A DNA stretch of 35,830 nt from Phycisphaerales bacterium. GTDB taxonomy: Bacteria > Planctomycetota > Phycisphaerae > Sedimentisphaerales > Anaerobacaceae. Position 1 is the stretch's first letter, and each line of letters opens with the position of its first letter. Below, in pieces: positions 16,778-25,300 of the stretch. The notes under the pieces are model-generated. The model made no database searches, was not told the origin of the DNA, and saw only the letters and a list, made by a program, of their open reading frames with translations. The stretch covers positions 5,628,377 to 5,664,206 of the forward strand of contig CP070678.1 in assembly GCA_020352515.1 (NCBI GenBank), given 5' to 3'. The translations under genes were made by a program, and so were the position numbers.

Positions 16778-17713
16778 ATGAGCGCCATATTCGGAGACAT
16801 CTCCACCGCCGTCGGATATACACCACTGGTGCGAATAAATAACCTCGGTTCACAAAAAGCCGATATTCTCGCCAAGCTCGAATCAAAGAACCCGTCCGGG
16901 AGCGTGAAGGACAGGATCGCAAAGTACATGATCGAGGATGCCGAGCAAAGGGGCCTGATAAAGCCGGGGGCTCTCATCATCGAGCCGACCAGCGGGAACA
17001 CCGGTATAGGGCTGGCATTCATCTGCGCGGCCAAGGGATACTCTCTGATACTTACGATGCCCGCATCAATGAGCGTCGAGAGAAGAAAGCTGCTGGAAAT
17101 CTTTGGCGCCGAGCTGGTTCTGACCCCTGCGGATCGCGGGATGGCGGGCGCCGTTGAAAAGGCCGAGCAGTTGCATGCCGAGCATCCCGGCTCTTTCATG
17201 CCCCAGCAGTTCAAGAATCCGGCAAACCCCCGGGCCCACCGCGAAACGACTGCCGAGGAGATATGGAATGATACGGACGGTAAAGTAGATGTCATCGTCA
17301 GCGGCGTCGGCACGGGAGGAACGCTCACCGGCTGCGCGGAGGTCCTCAAAAAGAGGAATCCCAGGCTGAAGGCCGTCGCCGTCGAGCCCAAAGATTCGCC
17401 AATACTGTCCGGCGGCAAGCCGGGGCCGCACAAGATACAGGGCATAGGGGCCGGCTTCGTTCCGGACGTGCTGAATACCGAGCTATTCGATGAGGTCGTG
17501 CAGGTCGCAAACGAAGACGCCTTCGAAACCGGCCGCCTGCTCGCCCGAAAGGAGGGTATCCTCTCCGGCATAAGCGGCGGTGCAAACGTCTGGGCTGCCC
17601 TGCAGATCGCAAAAAGGCCCGCAAACGAGGGCAAAACCATTGTGACTTTCATCTGTGATACCGGCGAAAGGTATATTTCTACCGACCTGTTCGCCCTTGT
17701 GAACCACCCGTAG
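16778..17713 (+). CDS. cysK: Cysteine synthase (O-acetylserine sulfhydrylase)
   Basis: A 311-residue PLP enzyme that makes cysteine from O-acetylserine and sulfide. [14 protein letters not shown] holds the PLP lysine (Lys44), TSGNTG (71-76) binds the substrate carboxylate, [10 protein letters not shown] binds the PLP phosphate, and [12 protein letters not shown] is near the C-terminus. Length is as usual for CysK. GGAGG lies upstream of the ATG, 14 bases past the Rrf2 stop. It works with CysE, encoded next, which supplies O-acetylserine and may form the cysteine synthase complex with it. Confidence 0.96.
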   Translation: MSAIFGDISTAVGYTPLVRINNLGSQKADILAKLESKNPSGSVKDRIAKYMIEDAEQRGLIKPGALIIEPTSGNTGIGLAFICAAKGYSLILTMPASMSVERRKLLEIFGAELVLTPADRGMAGAVEKAEQLHAEHPGSFMPQQFKNPANPRAHRETTAEEIWNDTDGKVDVIVSGVGTGGTLTGCAEVLKKRNPRLKAVAVEPKDSPILSGGKPGPHKIQGIGAGFVPDVLNTELFDEVVQVANEDAFETGRLLARKEGILSGISGGANVWAALQIAKRPANEGKTIVTFICDTGERYISTDLFALVNHP

Positions 17714-17747
17714 AATGCGCAATCGCCCTAGATCCCGGTGAATCCAA

Positions 17748-18707
17748 ATGGGAAAGAACAACCTGACGGACAAGAAGATTAAGAGCCTCGTTGCCCGAAT
17801 CGCGAGAACCTACCACGGCGATTCGGGAATCAACTTCATCGATGCCGCCAATTTGCCCGTCAGAGGACAAATCCTCGAAATCCTGGACCTGCTTTTTGAA
17901 GTGCTCTTCCCGGGCCATACAGGAAGCAGAAAGATCACCAAATCCAATATCAATTTTGTCGTGGGAGACATCCTCTGCCAGGTCTATGCCGAGCTCGCGG
18001 ACCAGATCGAGCGGGCGTACAATTACCAGTGCAGAATCAAGAAATGCGACGGCTGCGACTGCCGGACAATGGCCGAAAACGTTACCGCCCATCTGCTCGG
18101 GCAGTTGCCGCGAATACGGCGGATTCTAAAAGGCGACGTCGCCGCCGCTTTCAGCGGCGACCCCGCAGCCAAATCCTATGAGGAAATCGTCATAAGCTAT
18201 CCCTGCATCGTGGCAATCGCAGCACACCGAATCGCGCACGAGCTCTATCTCAAGGAGGTCCCGCTTATACCAAGGATTATGAGCGAGTGCGCGCACGCAA
18301 GAACCGGCATCGATATACATCCCGGAGCAAAGATAGGAGAGAACTTCTTTATCGACCACGGAACCGGGGTGGTAATCGGTGAAACCTCCGTCATCGGAGA
18401 CAACGTCAAAATCTACCAGGGCGCCACCCTCGGAGCGCTCAGTTTCAGAAAGGACGAAAGGGGGAGAGTCATCAAGGGCGGCAAGAGACACCCCACAATC
18501 GAAGACGATGTCACCATCTACGCCGAGGCCACGATCCTCGGCAACGTAACCGTCGGAAAAGGCGCCGTAATAGGGGGCAACGTCTGGATCAAGGAATCCG
18601 TGCCGCCCGGGGTCACCGTGGCAACGCCCAACCCCGACCTGGTTTATACAAAGACGAAGAGCCCGTCGCCTGGAAAAGCGCGCCGGGTCCGAAGGAATAA
18701 TCCTTGA
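17748..18707 (+). CDS. cysE: Serine O-acetyltransferase
   Basis: Acetylates serine with acetyl-CoA, the committed step of cysteine synthesis. The left-handed beta-helix begins around residue 188 (GIDIHPGAKIGENFFIDHG, then TGVVIGETSVIGDNVKIYQG), with the catalytic histidine in DHGTG (His204) and His191. The 319-residue length exceeds E. coli CysE and resembles the longer type found in many anaerobes, with an extended helical N-terminal domain. That domain has a cysteine cluster CRIKKCDGCDC (95-105), which could bind metal or act as a redox switch. There is no canonical C-terminal isoleucine for CysK docking; the tail is basic. It lies 34 bases after cysK. Confidence 0.93.
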   Translation: MGKNNLTDKKIKSLVARIARTYHGDSGINFIDAANLPVRGQILEILDLLFEVLFPGHTGSRKITKSNINFVVGDILCQVYAELADQIERAYNYQCRIKKCDGCDCRTMAENVTAHLLGQLPRIRRILKGDVAAAFSGDPAAKSYEEIVISYPCIVAIAAHRIAHELYLKEVPLIPRIMSECAHARTGIDIHPGAKIGENFFIDHGTGVVIGETSVIGDNVKIYQGATLGALSFRKDERGRVIKGGKRHPTIEDDVTIYAEATILGNVTVGKGAVIGGNVWIKESVPPGVTVATPNPDLVYTKTKSPSPGKARRVRRNNP

Positions 18708-18744
18708 TGCTGTTGCATCCGCACAATTTGTCCGGGAGGCAGTT

Positions 18745-19662
18745 TTGACTCAAGACATCGTCGAAAAGATAGGCAAGCTCAAAGAAGAGCGCGACGCGGT
18801 GATACTTGCGCACAATTATCAGCCCGCCGAAATACAGGACATTGCCGATTTCTGCGGCGATTCTCTGGGCCTTAGCGTAAAGGCGGCGGAAACCGACGCA
18901 AAGGTCATAGTCTTTTGCGGGGTCACCTTCATGGCCGAGACGGCCGCCATACTCTCACCCGAGAAGACCGTACTGCTGCCGGACAAGCTTGCCGGTTGCC
19001 CAATGGCCGACATGATAACCGCCGAGCAGCTCGGCGACCTCAAGCGGCAGCACCCGGACGCGCTGGTCGTCTGCTACGTGAACAGCCCCGCCGAGGTCAA
19101 GGCCGAGAGCGACTACTGCTGCACCTCGGCAAACGCCGTAGAGCTCATAGGGGCCCTCCCGTCCGACAAGAAAATCATATTCGTTCCCGATCGTTATCTC
19201 GGCTCCCATGTCAAGAACAAAACCGGCCGCGACATAATCCTGTGGCCCGGATACTGCCCGACGCATGTGCTGATAACCGAAGATCAAATAGCCGAGGCGC
19301 GCAGAGAACATCCCGGTGCCGTCCTCATGGTGCACCCCGAGTGCACGGAGCCGGTCCGCAGCGCCGCCGACCAGATCCTCAGCACCGGCCAGATGCTGAA
19401 GTTCGCGCGAACCAGTGACGCCGCCGGTTTCATCGTCGGCACGGAGATCGGCATAATACACACGCTCAAGAAACAGAACCCCCAAAAGGAGTTCTTCGCG
19501 GTCACAGACAGGGCCGTCTGTCCCAACATGAAGCTGATTACCCTCGAGAAGGTCGCCTGGTCGCTCGAGGATATGCAGTACAAAGTCACCATCCCCACCG
19601 AAACAGCAGCAAAGGCCAGAAAGGCCCTCGACAGAATGCTGGAAGTATTGCCTCCGAAGTAG
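18745..19662 (+). CDS. nadA: Quinolinate synthase
   Basis: A 305-residue [4Fe-4S] enzyme condensing iminoaspartate with dihydroxyacetone phosphate to quinolinate, for NAD synthesis. The cluster cysteines are Cys85 (AGCPMADM), Cys171 (GYCPTHV) and Cys259 ([12 protein letters not shown]). [27 protein letters not shown] and [11 protein letters not shown] are conserved. It starts at TTG 18745 with GGGAGG 7-8 bases before it, so the rare start is well supported. nadB and nadC are not present. Its place in an Fe-S/cysteine operon is sensible because the enzyme is an oxygen-sensitive cluster protein. Confidence 0.96.
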   Translation: MTQDIVEKIGKLKEERDAVILAHNYQPAEIQDIADFCGDSLGLSVKAAETDAKVIVFCGVTFMAETAAILSPEKTVLLPDKLAGCPMADMITAEQLGDLKRQHPDALVVCYVNSPAEVKAESDYCCTSANAVELIGALPSDKKIIFVPDRYLGSHVKNKTGRDIILWPGYCPTHVLITEDQIAEARREHPGAVLMVHPECTEPVRSAADQILSTGQMLKFARTSDAAGFIVGTEIGIIHTLKKQNPQKEFFAVTDRAVCPNMKLITLEKVAWSLEDMQYKVTIPTETAAKARKALDRMLEVLPPK

Positions 19663-19675
19663 TAAGGACTTACAG

Positions 19676-20965
19676 ATGAACGAAGAAAGAAAGCACCACC
19701 TCGAAACACTCGCGCTCCACGCCGGCCAGCAGGTCGACTCCGACACCGGCAGCAGGGCCGTGCCGATATACCAGACAACCAGCTACGTGTTCAAGGACAC
19801 TGACCACGCCGCAAATCTATTTGCCCTGAAGGAGTTCGGCAACATCTATACGAGGTTGATGAATCCGACAACGGATGTCCTCGAAAAACGCCTTGCGGCT
19901 CTCGAAGGCGGGGCGGGCGCGCTGGCGCTTAGTTCCGGTCAGTCCGCAATCTACGTCAGCATTTTCAACATCTGCGGAGCCGGAGGCCACATCGTCGCCT
20001 CGAACTCGCTCTATGGTGGGACCGTCACCCTCTTCGCGCAGACCTTTCCAAAGCTCGGAATCAATGTCACCTTCGTCGACCCCAACAGGCCCGGTAATTT
20101 CGCCGACGCCGTGCGAGAAAACACCCGCTTGATATACCTTGAATCAATTGGGAACCCCAAGAACGATATCCTGCGGTACGACGAAATCGCCGAAATCGCC
20201 CACCAGAACAAGATGCCCGTGATCTGCGACAACACTGTCCCCACGCCCATCCTGTTCCGTCCCATAGAGCACGGCATAGACATCGTGGTCCATAGCTGCA
20301 CCAAGTTCATCGGCGGACACGGCAACAGCATCGGCGGCGCCATCATCGACTCCGGAAAATTCGACTGGAGCAACGGCCGTTACCCCGAGCTGACCGAGCC
20401 GGACCCGAGCTACCACGGCGTCAAATACGTAGAGTCCTTCGGGAACCTCGCCTACATTATAAAGGCAAGAACACAATTCCTCCGCGACATGGGCTCCTGC
20501 ATGTCACCCTTCAACGCCTTCCTCTTTCTCCAGGGCATCGAAACGCTGCACCTGCGGATGCCGCGACACAGCGAAAACGCGCTGGCCCTGGCCAAGTGGC
20601 TCGAAAAGCAAAAACAGGTCACGTGGGTAAACTACCCCGGGCTGCAGTCGCACCCCGACCATGCGCTCGCCAAGAAATACCTGCCCGGCGGACAGGGGGC
20701 AATCCTCGGATTCGGAATCAAGGGCGGAGCCGAGGCGGCTGTCAGGTTTATAAACTCGGTTCAGCTCGCCAGCCACCTGGCGAACATAGGCGACAGCAAG
20801 ACGCTGGTCATACACCCCGCCAGCACGACCCACCAGCAGCTCACAAAGGAAGAGCAGCTCGCCGCCGGCGTTACCGAAGATTACGTACGTGTCTCGGTTG
20901 GAACCGAAAACATCGATGATATAATATATGATTTCCGGCAGGCCCTCGGCTCAAGTCAGAGGTGA
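19676..20965 (+). CDS. metY: O-acetylhomoserine sulfhydrylase (Cys/Met metabolism PLP enzyme)
   Basis: A 429-residue gamma-family PLP enzyme. [32 protein letters not shown], the PLP-lysine region [16 protein letters not shown] and [13 protein letters not shown] fit O-acetylhomoserine aminocarboxypropyltransferase rather than cystathionine gamma-synthase, which is shorter (about 380-400). It would use sulfide to make homocysteine directly. It begins 13 bases after nadA, and its TGA is 5 bases before the nifU ATG. With CysK it forms two sulfide-fixing routes in one operon. Cystathionine gamma-lyase-type activity cannot be excluded. Confidence 0.9.
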   Translation: MNEERKHHLETLALHAGQQVDSDTGSRAVPIYQTTSYVFKDTDHAANLFALKEFGNIYTRLMNPTTDVLEKRLAALEGGAGALALSSGQSAIYVSIFNICGAGGHIVASNSLYGGTVTLFAQTFPKLGINVTFVDPNRPGNFADAVRENTRLIYLESIGNPKNDILRYDEIAEIAHQNKMPVICDNTVPTPILFRPIEHGIDIVVHSCTKFIGGHGNSIGGAIIDSGKFDWSNGRYPELTEPDPSYHGVKYVESFGNLAYIIKARTQFLRDMGSCMSPFNAFLFLQGIETLHLRMPRHSENALALAKWLEKQKQVTWVNYPGLQSHPDHALAKKYLPGGQGAILGFGIKGGAEAAVRFINSVQLASHLANIGDSKTLVIHPASTTHQQLTKEEQLAAGVTEDYVRVSVGTENIDDIIYDFRQALGSSQR

Positions 20966-20970
20966 AGAAC

Positions 20971-21852
20971 ATGTGGGAGTATACGGACAAACTGAAGGAG
21001 CATTTTTTCAACCCCAGGAACGTGGGGGAGATAGAAGACGCGGACGGCGTAGGTGAGGTTGGGTCACTGGCGTGCGGCGACGCGCTGCGCCTGACGTTCA
21101 AGCTCGACAAAAAAGGCAGAATCGAGGACGCAAAGTTCAAAACGTTCGGCTGCGCATCGGCCATTGCGACGTCATCCGTCCTGACCGAGCTTATCAAGGG
21201 CAAAACAGTCGAGCAGGCCGCAAAGATCACTAACAGGGACATCGCCGACTACCTCGGCGGACTGCCCGAACAGAAGATGCACTGCTCGGTGATGGGAAGG
21301 GAGGCGCTCGAGGCCGCAATAGAGAACTTCAAATCCGGCCGGACAAAAAAACACGCCCTCGAGGGAAATGTAGTCTGTACGTGCTTCGGCGTCACCGACA
21401 AGGAGATCGAACGCGTCATAAGGGAAAATGACCTTACCACCGTGGATCACGTCACCCACTATTGCAAGGCCGGAGGAGGCTGCGGCGGGTGCAAGGGTCA
21501 AATCGAGAAGATTATCGCGCAGGTGCAGGGCGACAGGATAAAACAGGCCGCCGCCCCCACTCAACGGCGACCGGCAAAGCTCACCAACATCCAGAAAATC
21601 CAGCTCATCCAGCAGACTATAAACGAGCAGATACGCCCCCCCCTCCGGGCCGACGGCGGGAACATAGAGCTTATCGATGTCGAAGGCGACAAGGTCACCG
21701 TGGCCTTCCGCGGAACCTGCGCACAATGCAGGCTTGCCGAGTTCACGATGAAAGACGTCGTCGAGGCGAAACTGCGCGAATTCGTATCCGAGGACCTTTA
21801 CGTGGAAGAGCAGAAAGAGCCCTCGGACCGCCCGGCAGACCAAAAGGAATAG
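20971..21852 (+). CDS. nifU: Fe-S cluster scaffold NifU, three-domain
   Basis: A 293-residue modular NifU. The N-terminal IscU-like domain has three scaffold cysteines (Cys35, Cys61, Cys105). The central BFD-like [2Fe-2S] domain has VCTCFGVTD (Cys136, Cys138) and GGGCGGCKG (Cys171, Cys174). The C-terminal Nfu domain has GTCAQC (Cys250, Cys253). It assembles clusters from iron and the sulfur released by NifS, encoded next. The ATG at 20971 gives MWEYTDKLKEHFFNPRN, matching NifU N-termini, with AGAGGTG upstream; a GTG overlapping the metY stop is less likely. No nitrogenase gene is present, so the role is general Fe-S supply. Confidence 0.96.
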   Translation: MWEYTDKLKEHFFNPRNVGEIEDADGVGEVGSLACGDALRLTFKLDKKGRIEDAKFKTFGCASAIATSSVLTELIKGKTVEQAAKITNRDIADYLGGLPEQKMHCSVMGREALEAAIENFKSGRTKKHALEGNVVCTCFGVTDKEIERVIRENDLTTVDHVTHYCKAGGGCGGCKGQIEKIIAQVQGDRIKQAAAPTQRRPAKLTNIQKIQLIQQTINEQIRPPLRADGGNIELIDVEGDKVTVAFRGTCAQCRLAEFTMKDVVEAKLREFVSEDLYVEEQKEPSDRPADQKE

Positions 21853-21855
21853 AGC

Positions 21856-23013
21856 ATGAAGACAATCTATTTCGATAACAACGCAACGACAAAAGTCGCA
21901 GATGAAGTCTTCGCCGAAATCAGCCGGTACTTTACCGAATTCTACGGCAACCCCTCCAGCATGCACACTTTCGGCGGGCGGATCGGCCGTGACATTCGAA
22001 ACGCCCGCGAGCAGGTGGCCGCCCTCATCGGCGCCGATCCCTCAGAAATAGTCTTTACCTCCGGCGGAACCGAATCGGACAGCGCGGCAATCCACGGGAC
22101 CCTTGCCGCGTGCCCGAACAGGCGAAAAGTAATAACCACACGTGTCGAGCACCCGGCGGTACTGGCCGTTTGCCGTGATCTCGAGAACCACGGTTACAGC
22201 GTCATCGAGCTTCCCGTCGACAAGCTCGGGCGCCTGGACATCGGCCAGCTCGAAGAGAACCTGGACGACGACACGGCGCTGGTCACCATCATGTACGCCA
22301 ACAACGAAACCGGCGTGGTATTCCCGATAGAGAAGATAGCCGAGCTTGTCACGAGCAGGAATGTGATATTCCACACCGACGCCGTCCAGGCCGTCGGGAA
22401 GATACCCGTCGATTTGTCCCGCAGCCGCATCGACCTGCTCAGTCTCTCGGGCCACAAGCTCCACGCCCCGAAGGGCGTAGGCGTGCTCTATGTTCGAAAG
22501 GGCACGCGTTTGTCTCCCTTCATGCTCGGGGGCCACCAGGAAGCCGGAAGACGAGCCGGAACCGAGAATGTCCCCGGCATAGTCGGACTCGGCAAGGCCT
22601 GCGAAATGGCCGGCAGCAATATCGAAGATGAAAACGGCCGTGTAAGGGCACTGCGTGACAGGCTCGAAAAAGCCATTCTCGAAAAATGCCTCGACGCGCG
22701 ACTGAACGGCGACCCCGACAGCCGACTGCCCAACACGACAAACATCAGCTTCGAATACATCGAGGGCGAGGCAATCCTGCTCATGCTCGACAAGTACGGC
22801 ATCTGCGCCAGCTCCGGCTCGGCCTGCACCTCCGGCTCGCTCGAACCGTCGCACGTGCTGCGAGCAATGGGCATCCCCTTCACGGCCGCCCACGGCTCCA
22901 TTCGATTCAGCCTCTCGCGATATAACACGCAAGAGGAAGTCGACTACACCATCGAGGTTATGCCGAAAATCGTCAACCACCTCCGCAACCTCTCCCCGTT
23001 CGTCCATAAATAG
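21856..23013 (+). CDS. nifS: Cysteine desulfurase, NifS type
   Basis: A 385-residue PLP enzyme that takes sulfur from cysteine as a persulfide and hands it to NifU. YFDNNATTKVADEV opens the protein. His100 stacks on PLP, LSGHKLHAPKG contains the PLP lysine (Lys201), and SSGSACTSGSLEPSH has the persulfide cysteine (Cys324). It starts 3 bases after the nifU stop and closes the operon. The last ~97 bases occur again at 28671-28767 with only synonymous differences. No terminator with a T tract follows directly; a GCGGTTT/AAACCGC stem lies near 23391. Confidence 0.97.
   Translation: MKTIYFDNNATTKVADEVFAEISRYFTEFYGNPSSMHTFGGRIGRDIRNAREQVAALIGADPSEIVFTSGGTESDSAAIHGTLAACPNRRKVITTRVEHPAVLAVCRDLENHGYSVIELPVDKLGRLDIGQLEENLDDDTALVTIMYANNETGVVFPIEKIAELVTSRNVIFHTDAVQAVGKIPVDLSRSRIDLLSLSGHKLHAPKGVGVLYVRKGTRLSPFMLGGHQEAGRRAGTENVPGIVGLGKACEMAGSNIEDENGRVRALRDRLEKAILEKCLDARLNGDPDSRLPNTTNISFEYIEGEAILLMLDKYGICASSGSACTSGSLEPSHVLRAMGIPFTAAHGSIRFSLSRYNTQEEVDYTIEVMPKIVNHLRNLSPFVHK
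22908..23004 (+). repeat. 3' end of nifS, copy A of a 97-base duplication
   Basis: This segment encodes residues SLSRYNTQEEVDYT through NLSPFV of NifS. It matches 28671-28767 at 89 of 97 positions, and all eight differences are third-base synonymous changes. The two copies are direct repeats bounding 5.7 kb. Confidence 0.9.
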
Positions 23014-23564
23014 CCCCGACCGATCATCGCCCAGGCTGACGTAGCACTCCATAGCCCAACCATGGACCGGAAATGCGGTTTTCAACCCCAAGGGCGGCTA
23101 CCGGCTTGTTAAAAGAATTTTTGCAGAATTCCAAAAAGACCATCAACAAAGGGCCGTCCTGTTGCGCCTTTCGTATGCAAGTGTTTAAGAATGAGGCCAA
23201 TGCGGCCCGTGATTGCACCAATTGGGTGGGCAATCAGTAGACCAGGCAACGGGGGCCGAGTGGTAATTGACCTCGCGTTTATAAAGAGTTGAATACGAAT
23301 GCTCATTAGCAGGTCGCGGATGCATCCGCCTCTTTTCGGGGATATTGACGATTTCCGGCGGTTGCTGGTTGTCGCGGTCGCCGTATGTTTGCGGTTTATC
23401 GCAAAAACCGCCATCTCTTTGAGAAATTGACTTTCAGAAAGGGGGTATTGCGTATGGGCTGATAGTTGGAACTGCTTGTTTTTCCGTTTGATAATGTATA
23501 AGTCTTATTGTTGGCAAACAGATGTTGGTGTTTTATGGGGTAACTCCCTTGAAAGGAAGGCTTC
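23014..23564. other. Long non-coding spacer after nifS, with candidate promoter
   Basis: About 550 bases without a credible gene; short frames here lack ribosome sites and family resemblance. It is visibly richer in A and T than the nif operon. A stem GCGGTTT/AAACCGC lies near 23391-23411. Near the right end TTGGAA (23466-23471) and GATAAT (23490-23495), 18 bases apart, form a plausible promoter for the secreted peptide gene, giving a leader of about 65 bases. Confidence 0.4.
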
Positions 23565-23882
23565 ATGAATAGTGTACGCAGCTCCAAGCTATGCGTTGCT
23601 CTTGCTCTTCTGATACTGGGTCTGTCCTTTGCCTGGGTCAGCGCGGTGCCGACCGAGTTCAATGGTGTACGTAAAATAGGCAGTTGCTGTAATTGGGATG
23701 ACAGCAAACGCTGCCCCACATCCTCGCAGAGCGGGATCGTCACTGCCTGTTCTTACGATCAGTGTTATGCGGGCGGGTCAGGCTCGGGCAAAAGGACATC
23801 CCACACGTATTGCACCGGCAAGCAATACTGTGACGAAGTCACTGGCGAGACCTGCAGCGTGGGGCACGAGTGCGACTTGTAG
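23565..23882 (+). CDS. Secreted cysteine-rich small protein
   Basis: A 105-residue precursor with a classical signal peptide (basic NSVRSSK, hydrophobic core VALALLILGLSF, likely cleavage after VSA at about 27). The mature part of about 78 residues has nine cysteines (41, 42, 50, 62, 67, 83, 89, 97, 103), many Ser/Gly/Thr, and a Gly-Gly at 70-71. It should be exported and either disulfide-bonded or chemically modified. AAGGAAGG lies 6 bases before the ATG. A strong hairpin follows immediately. I recognise no family. The nearby C39-peptidase/rhodanese fusion suggests it may be a substrate for processing; that is inference. Confidence 0.8.
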   Translation: MNSVRSSKLCVALALLILGLSFAWVSAVPTEFNGVRKIGSCCNWDDSKRCPTSSQSGIVTACSYDQCYAGGSGSGKRTSHTYCTGKQYCDEVTGETCSVGHECDL

Positions 23883-23888
23883 CTTTTT

Positions 23889-23922
23889 ACATGTCTCGGA
23901 CCATGTTTGGTCCGAGACATGT
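23889..23922 (+). terminator. Perfect 15-bp hairpin after the cysteine-rich peptide gene
   Basis: ACATGTCTCGGACCA (23889-23903) and its exact complement (23908-23922) surround a TGTT loop, followed by TTCTTCT. The stem begins 7 bases past the stop. The short interrupted T tract suggests partial termination, leaving abundant peptide mRNA and less downstream transcript, or mRNA 3'-end protection. Confidence 0.7.
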
Positions 23923-24026
23923 TTCTTCTACGCTCACAAATGATAGTTGTGGGAGGGGCTTTTAGACTTGCAGGGCTTCCTTGCGGCTGCCCGGCGTAGC
24001 CAAGAATTGCAGATGGAGAGCAAATT

Positions 24027-25292
24027 ATGTGCAAGAACTGTCCAAGATTGCCTTTGGTCCTGATTATCTGGTCAATATGTTTTCCCGCCCGTGGCTCCGA
24101 AAAGATGTCGCCGGACATTAGCGACATCATAGAACGCTTTGAGCAGGCGTGCGATTGGAACCAGTCGGTCTCGATGCGAATAAGCGCCGAAACGATCACG
24201 ACCGGCAACGGCGTTAGAAAGGTAAATGAAGGCCACTGCGTACAGGCACTCACCTACCGGCGCGACCACGACCGGATCGAGCTAATTGGCAAGGATTGTC
24301 TGCTCGATAAAGACGCCGATCCGGACAGGGCGGGTTTTGACCCAGACAAAACGGATGAGTTCATCAGGGTTATCACCGACACAGAACGCGTGCGGGCGTT
24401 CAAGTTCGCCGGCGGAACGTCTTTTTCGGCGTTGGTAAGGCAGACCAATTTCAAACAGGAATTCCCGATGTACTATCACGACCCTCTCTCAGGGAACTTC
24501 CTCGACGGCGCACTGCCCATCGCAGGCGGCGCAAATCATATAGTCGAGCTGCTCAGACAGAAACCACGCTTGCGCAGCGGCACCGAGGAAATCGATGGAG
24601 TCCCTTGTTATGTTGTCGAATCCAGCACGCCACAAGGCGTGCTAACGGCTTGGATAGCCCCCCAGAAGGGCTACAATGCTCTGAAGTACGTTCTGCGAGG
24701 AGGCAACAATGTGGCAAGTGATTCAACCTCGGGAGGATGGGCCGTGGTTGTGGACTCGATAGATGTGCAGAAAATAGGCGACAGGCACGTGCCCGTTTCG
24801 GGACAGCGTACTCACACGATAGAATTCAAAGATGGCCAGGTAACCACTTACGTCACCAAAGTCAAACGCAGCGACATTGAATTGAATCCTGACTTCCAGA
24901 GGCTCGACGCTTTCAAGATTAACCTGCCGGAGGGAACAAGAGTCCGTATCGAAGAGTTCCCGGGCGTGCACTATATATTTCAGAAAGGCAAGATAGTACC
25001 CAACGTGGATAATTTGTTTTTTGAACAAATAGACACAGCTATACGTCGCATGAACAGGAGCAACCTCCGCGCAGGCGGTAACGACAAGAAGACCGCAAAC
25101 ACCGAATCCAAATACGACCGGCAGCAGTTGCCGGACCGGTCCGAGGAGAAAGCAATTCATTCAAAAAGAGTGTCCGCACATGGTGAAGCAGGGAGCTCCA
25201 AAGTCAGATTCGCCGGGATCCTATTCGTGGCCGCCGTACTCTGCGTGGCGGCGATTATCGTTGGTCGCCACCTGATCAGACAAGTGAATTAG
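24027..25292 (+). CDS. Membrane-anchored protein with LolA-like domain
   Basis: A 421-residue protein with a short N-terminal signal-like segment (LPLVLIIWSICFPARG) and a C-terminal transmembrane helix (FAGILFVAAVLCVAAIIVG) ending in a short basic tail. The middle resembles LolA/outer-membrane lipoprotein-sorting folds: SGTEEIDGVPCYVVESSTP followed by VLTAWIAPQKGYNALKY is the usual pattern of a curved beta sheet with a 'product then substrate' hairpin. It should face outward and hold a hydrophobic ligand or peptide. A long charged, disordered linker precedes the C-terminal helix. It is 8 bases upstream of the C39/rhodanese gene and probably in the same operon. Function unknown. Confidence 0.75.
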   Translation: MCKNCPRLPLVLIIWSICFPARGSEKMSPDISDIIERFEQACDWNQSVSMRISAETITTGNGVRKVNEGHCVQALTYRRDHDRIELIGKDCLLDKDADPDRAGFDPDKTDEFIRVITDTERVRAFKFAGGTSFSALVRQTNFKQEFPMYYHDPLSGNFLDGALPIAGGANHIVELLRQKPRLRSGTEEIDGVPCYVVESSTPQGVLTAWIAPQKGYNALKYVLRGGNNVASDSTSGGWAVVVDSIDVQKIGDRHVPVSGQRTHTIEFKDGQVTTYVTKVKRSDIELNPDFQRLDAFKINLPEGTRVRIEEFPGVHYIFQKGKIVPNVDNLFFEQIDTAIRRMNRSNLRAGGNDKKTANTESKYDRQQLPDRSEEKAIHSKRVSAHGEAGSSKVRFAGILFVAAVLCVAAIIVGRHLIRQVN

Positions 25293-25300
25293 GAGCGAGT

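Noticed and set aside
16329..23013. Reading the nifU/nifS operon as nitrogen fixation
   Set aside because: No nitrogenase or cofactor genes are present; the neighbours are cysteine, methionine and NAD genes, so general Fe-S assembly fits better.
23565..23882. Gly-Gly at residues 70-71 of the secreted peptide as a C39 cleavage site
   Set aside because: The GG lies inside the cysteine-rich part rather than at the end of a leader, and the protein has a standard signal peptide; the cut site cannot be assigned from this.
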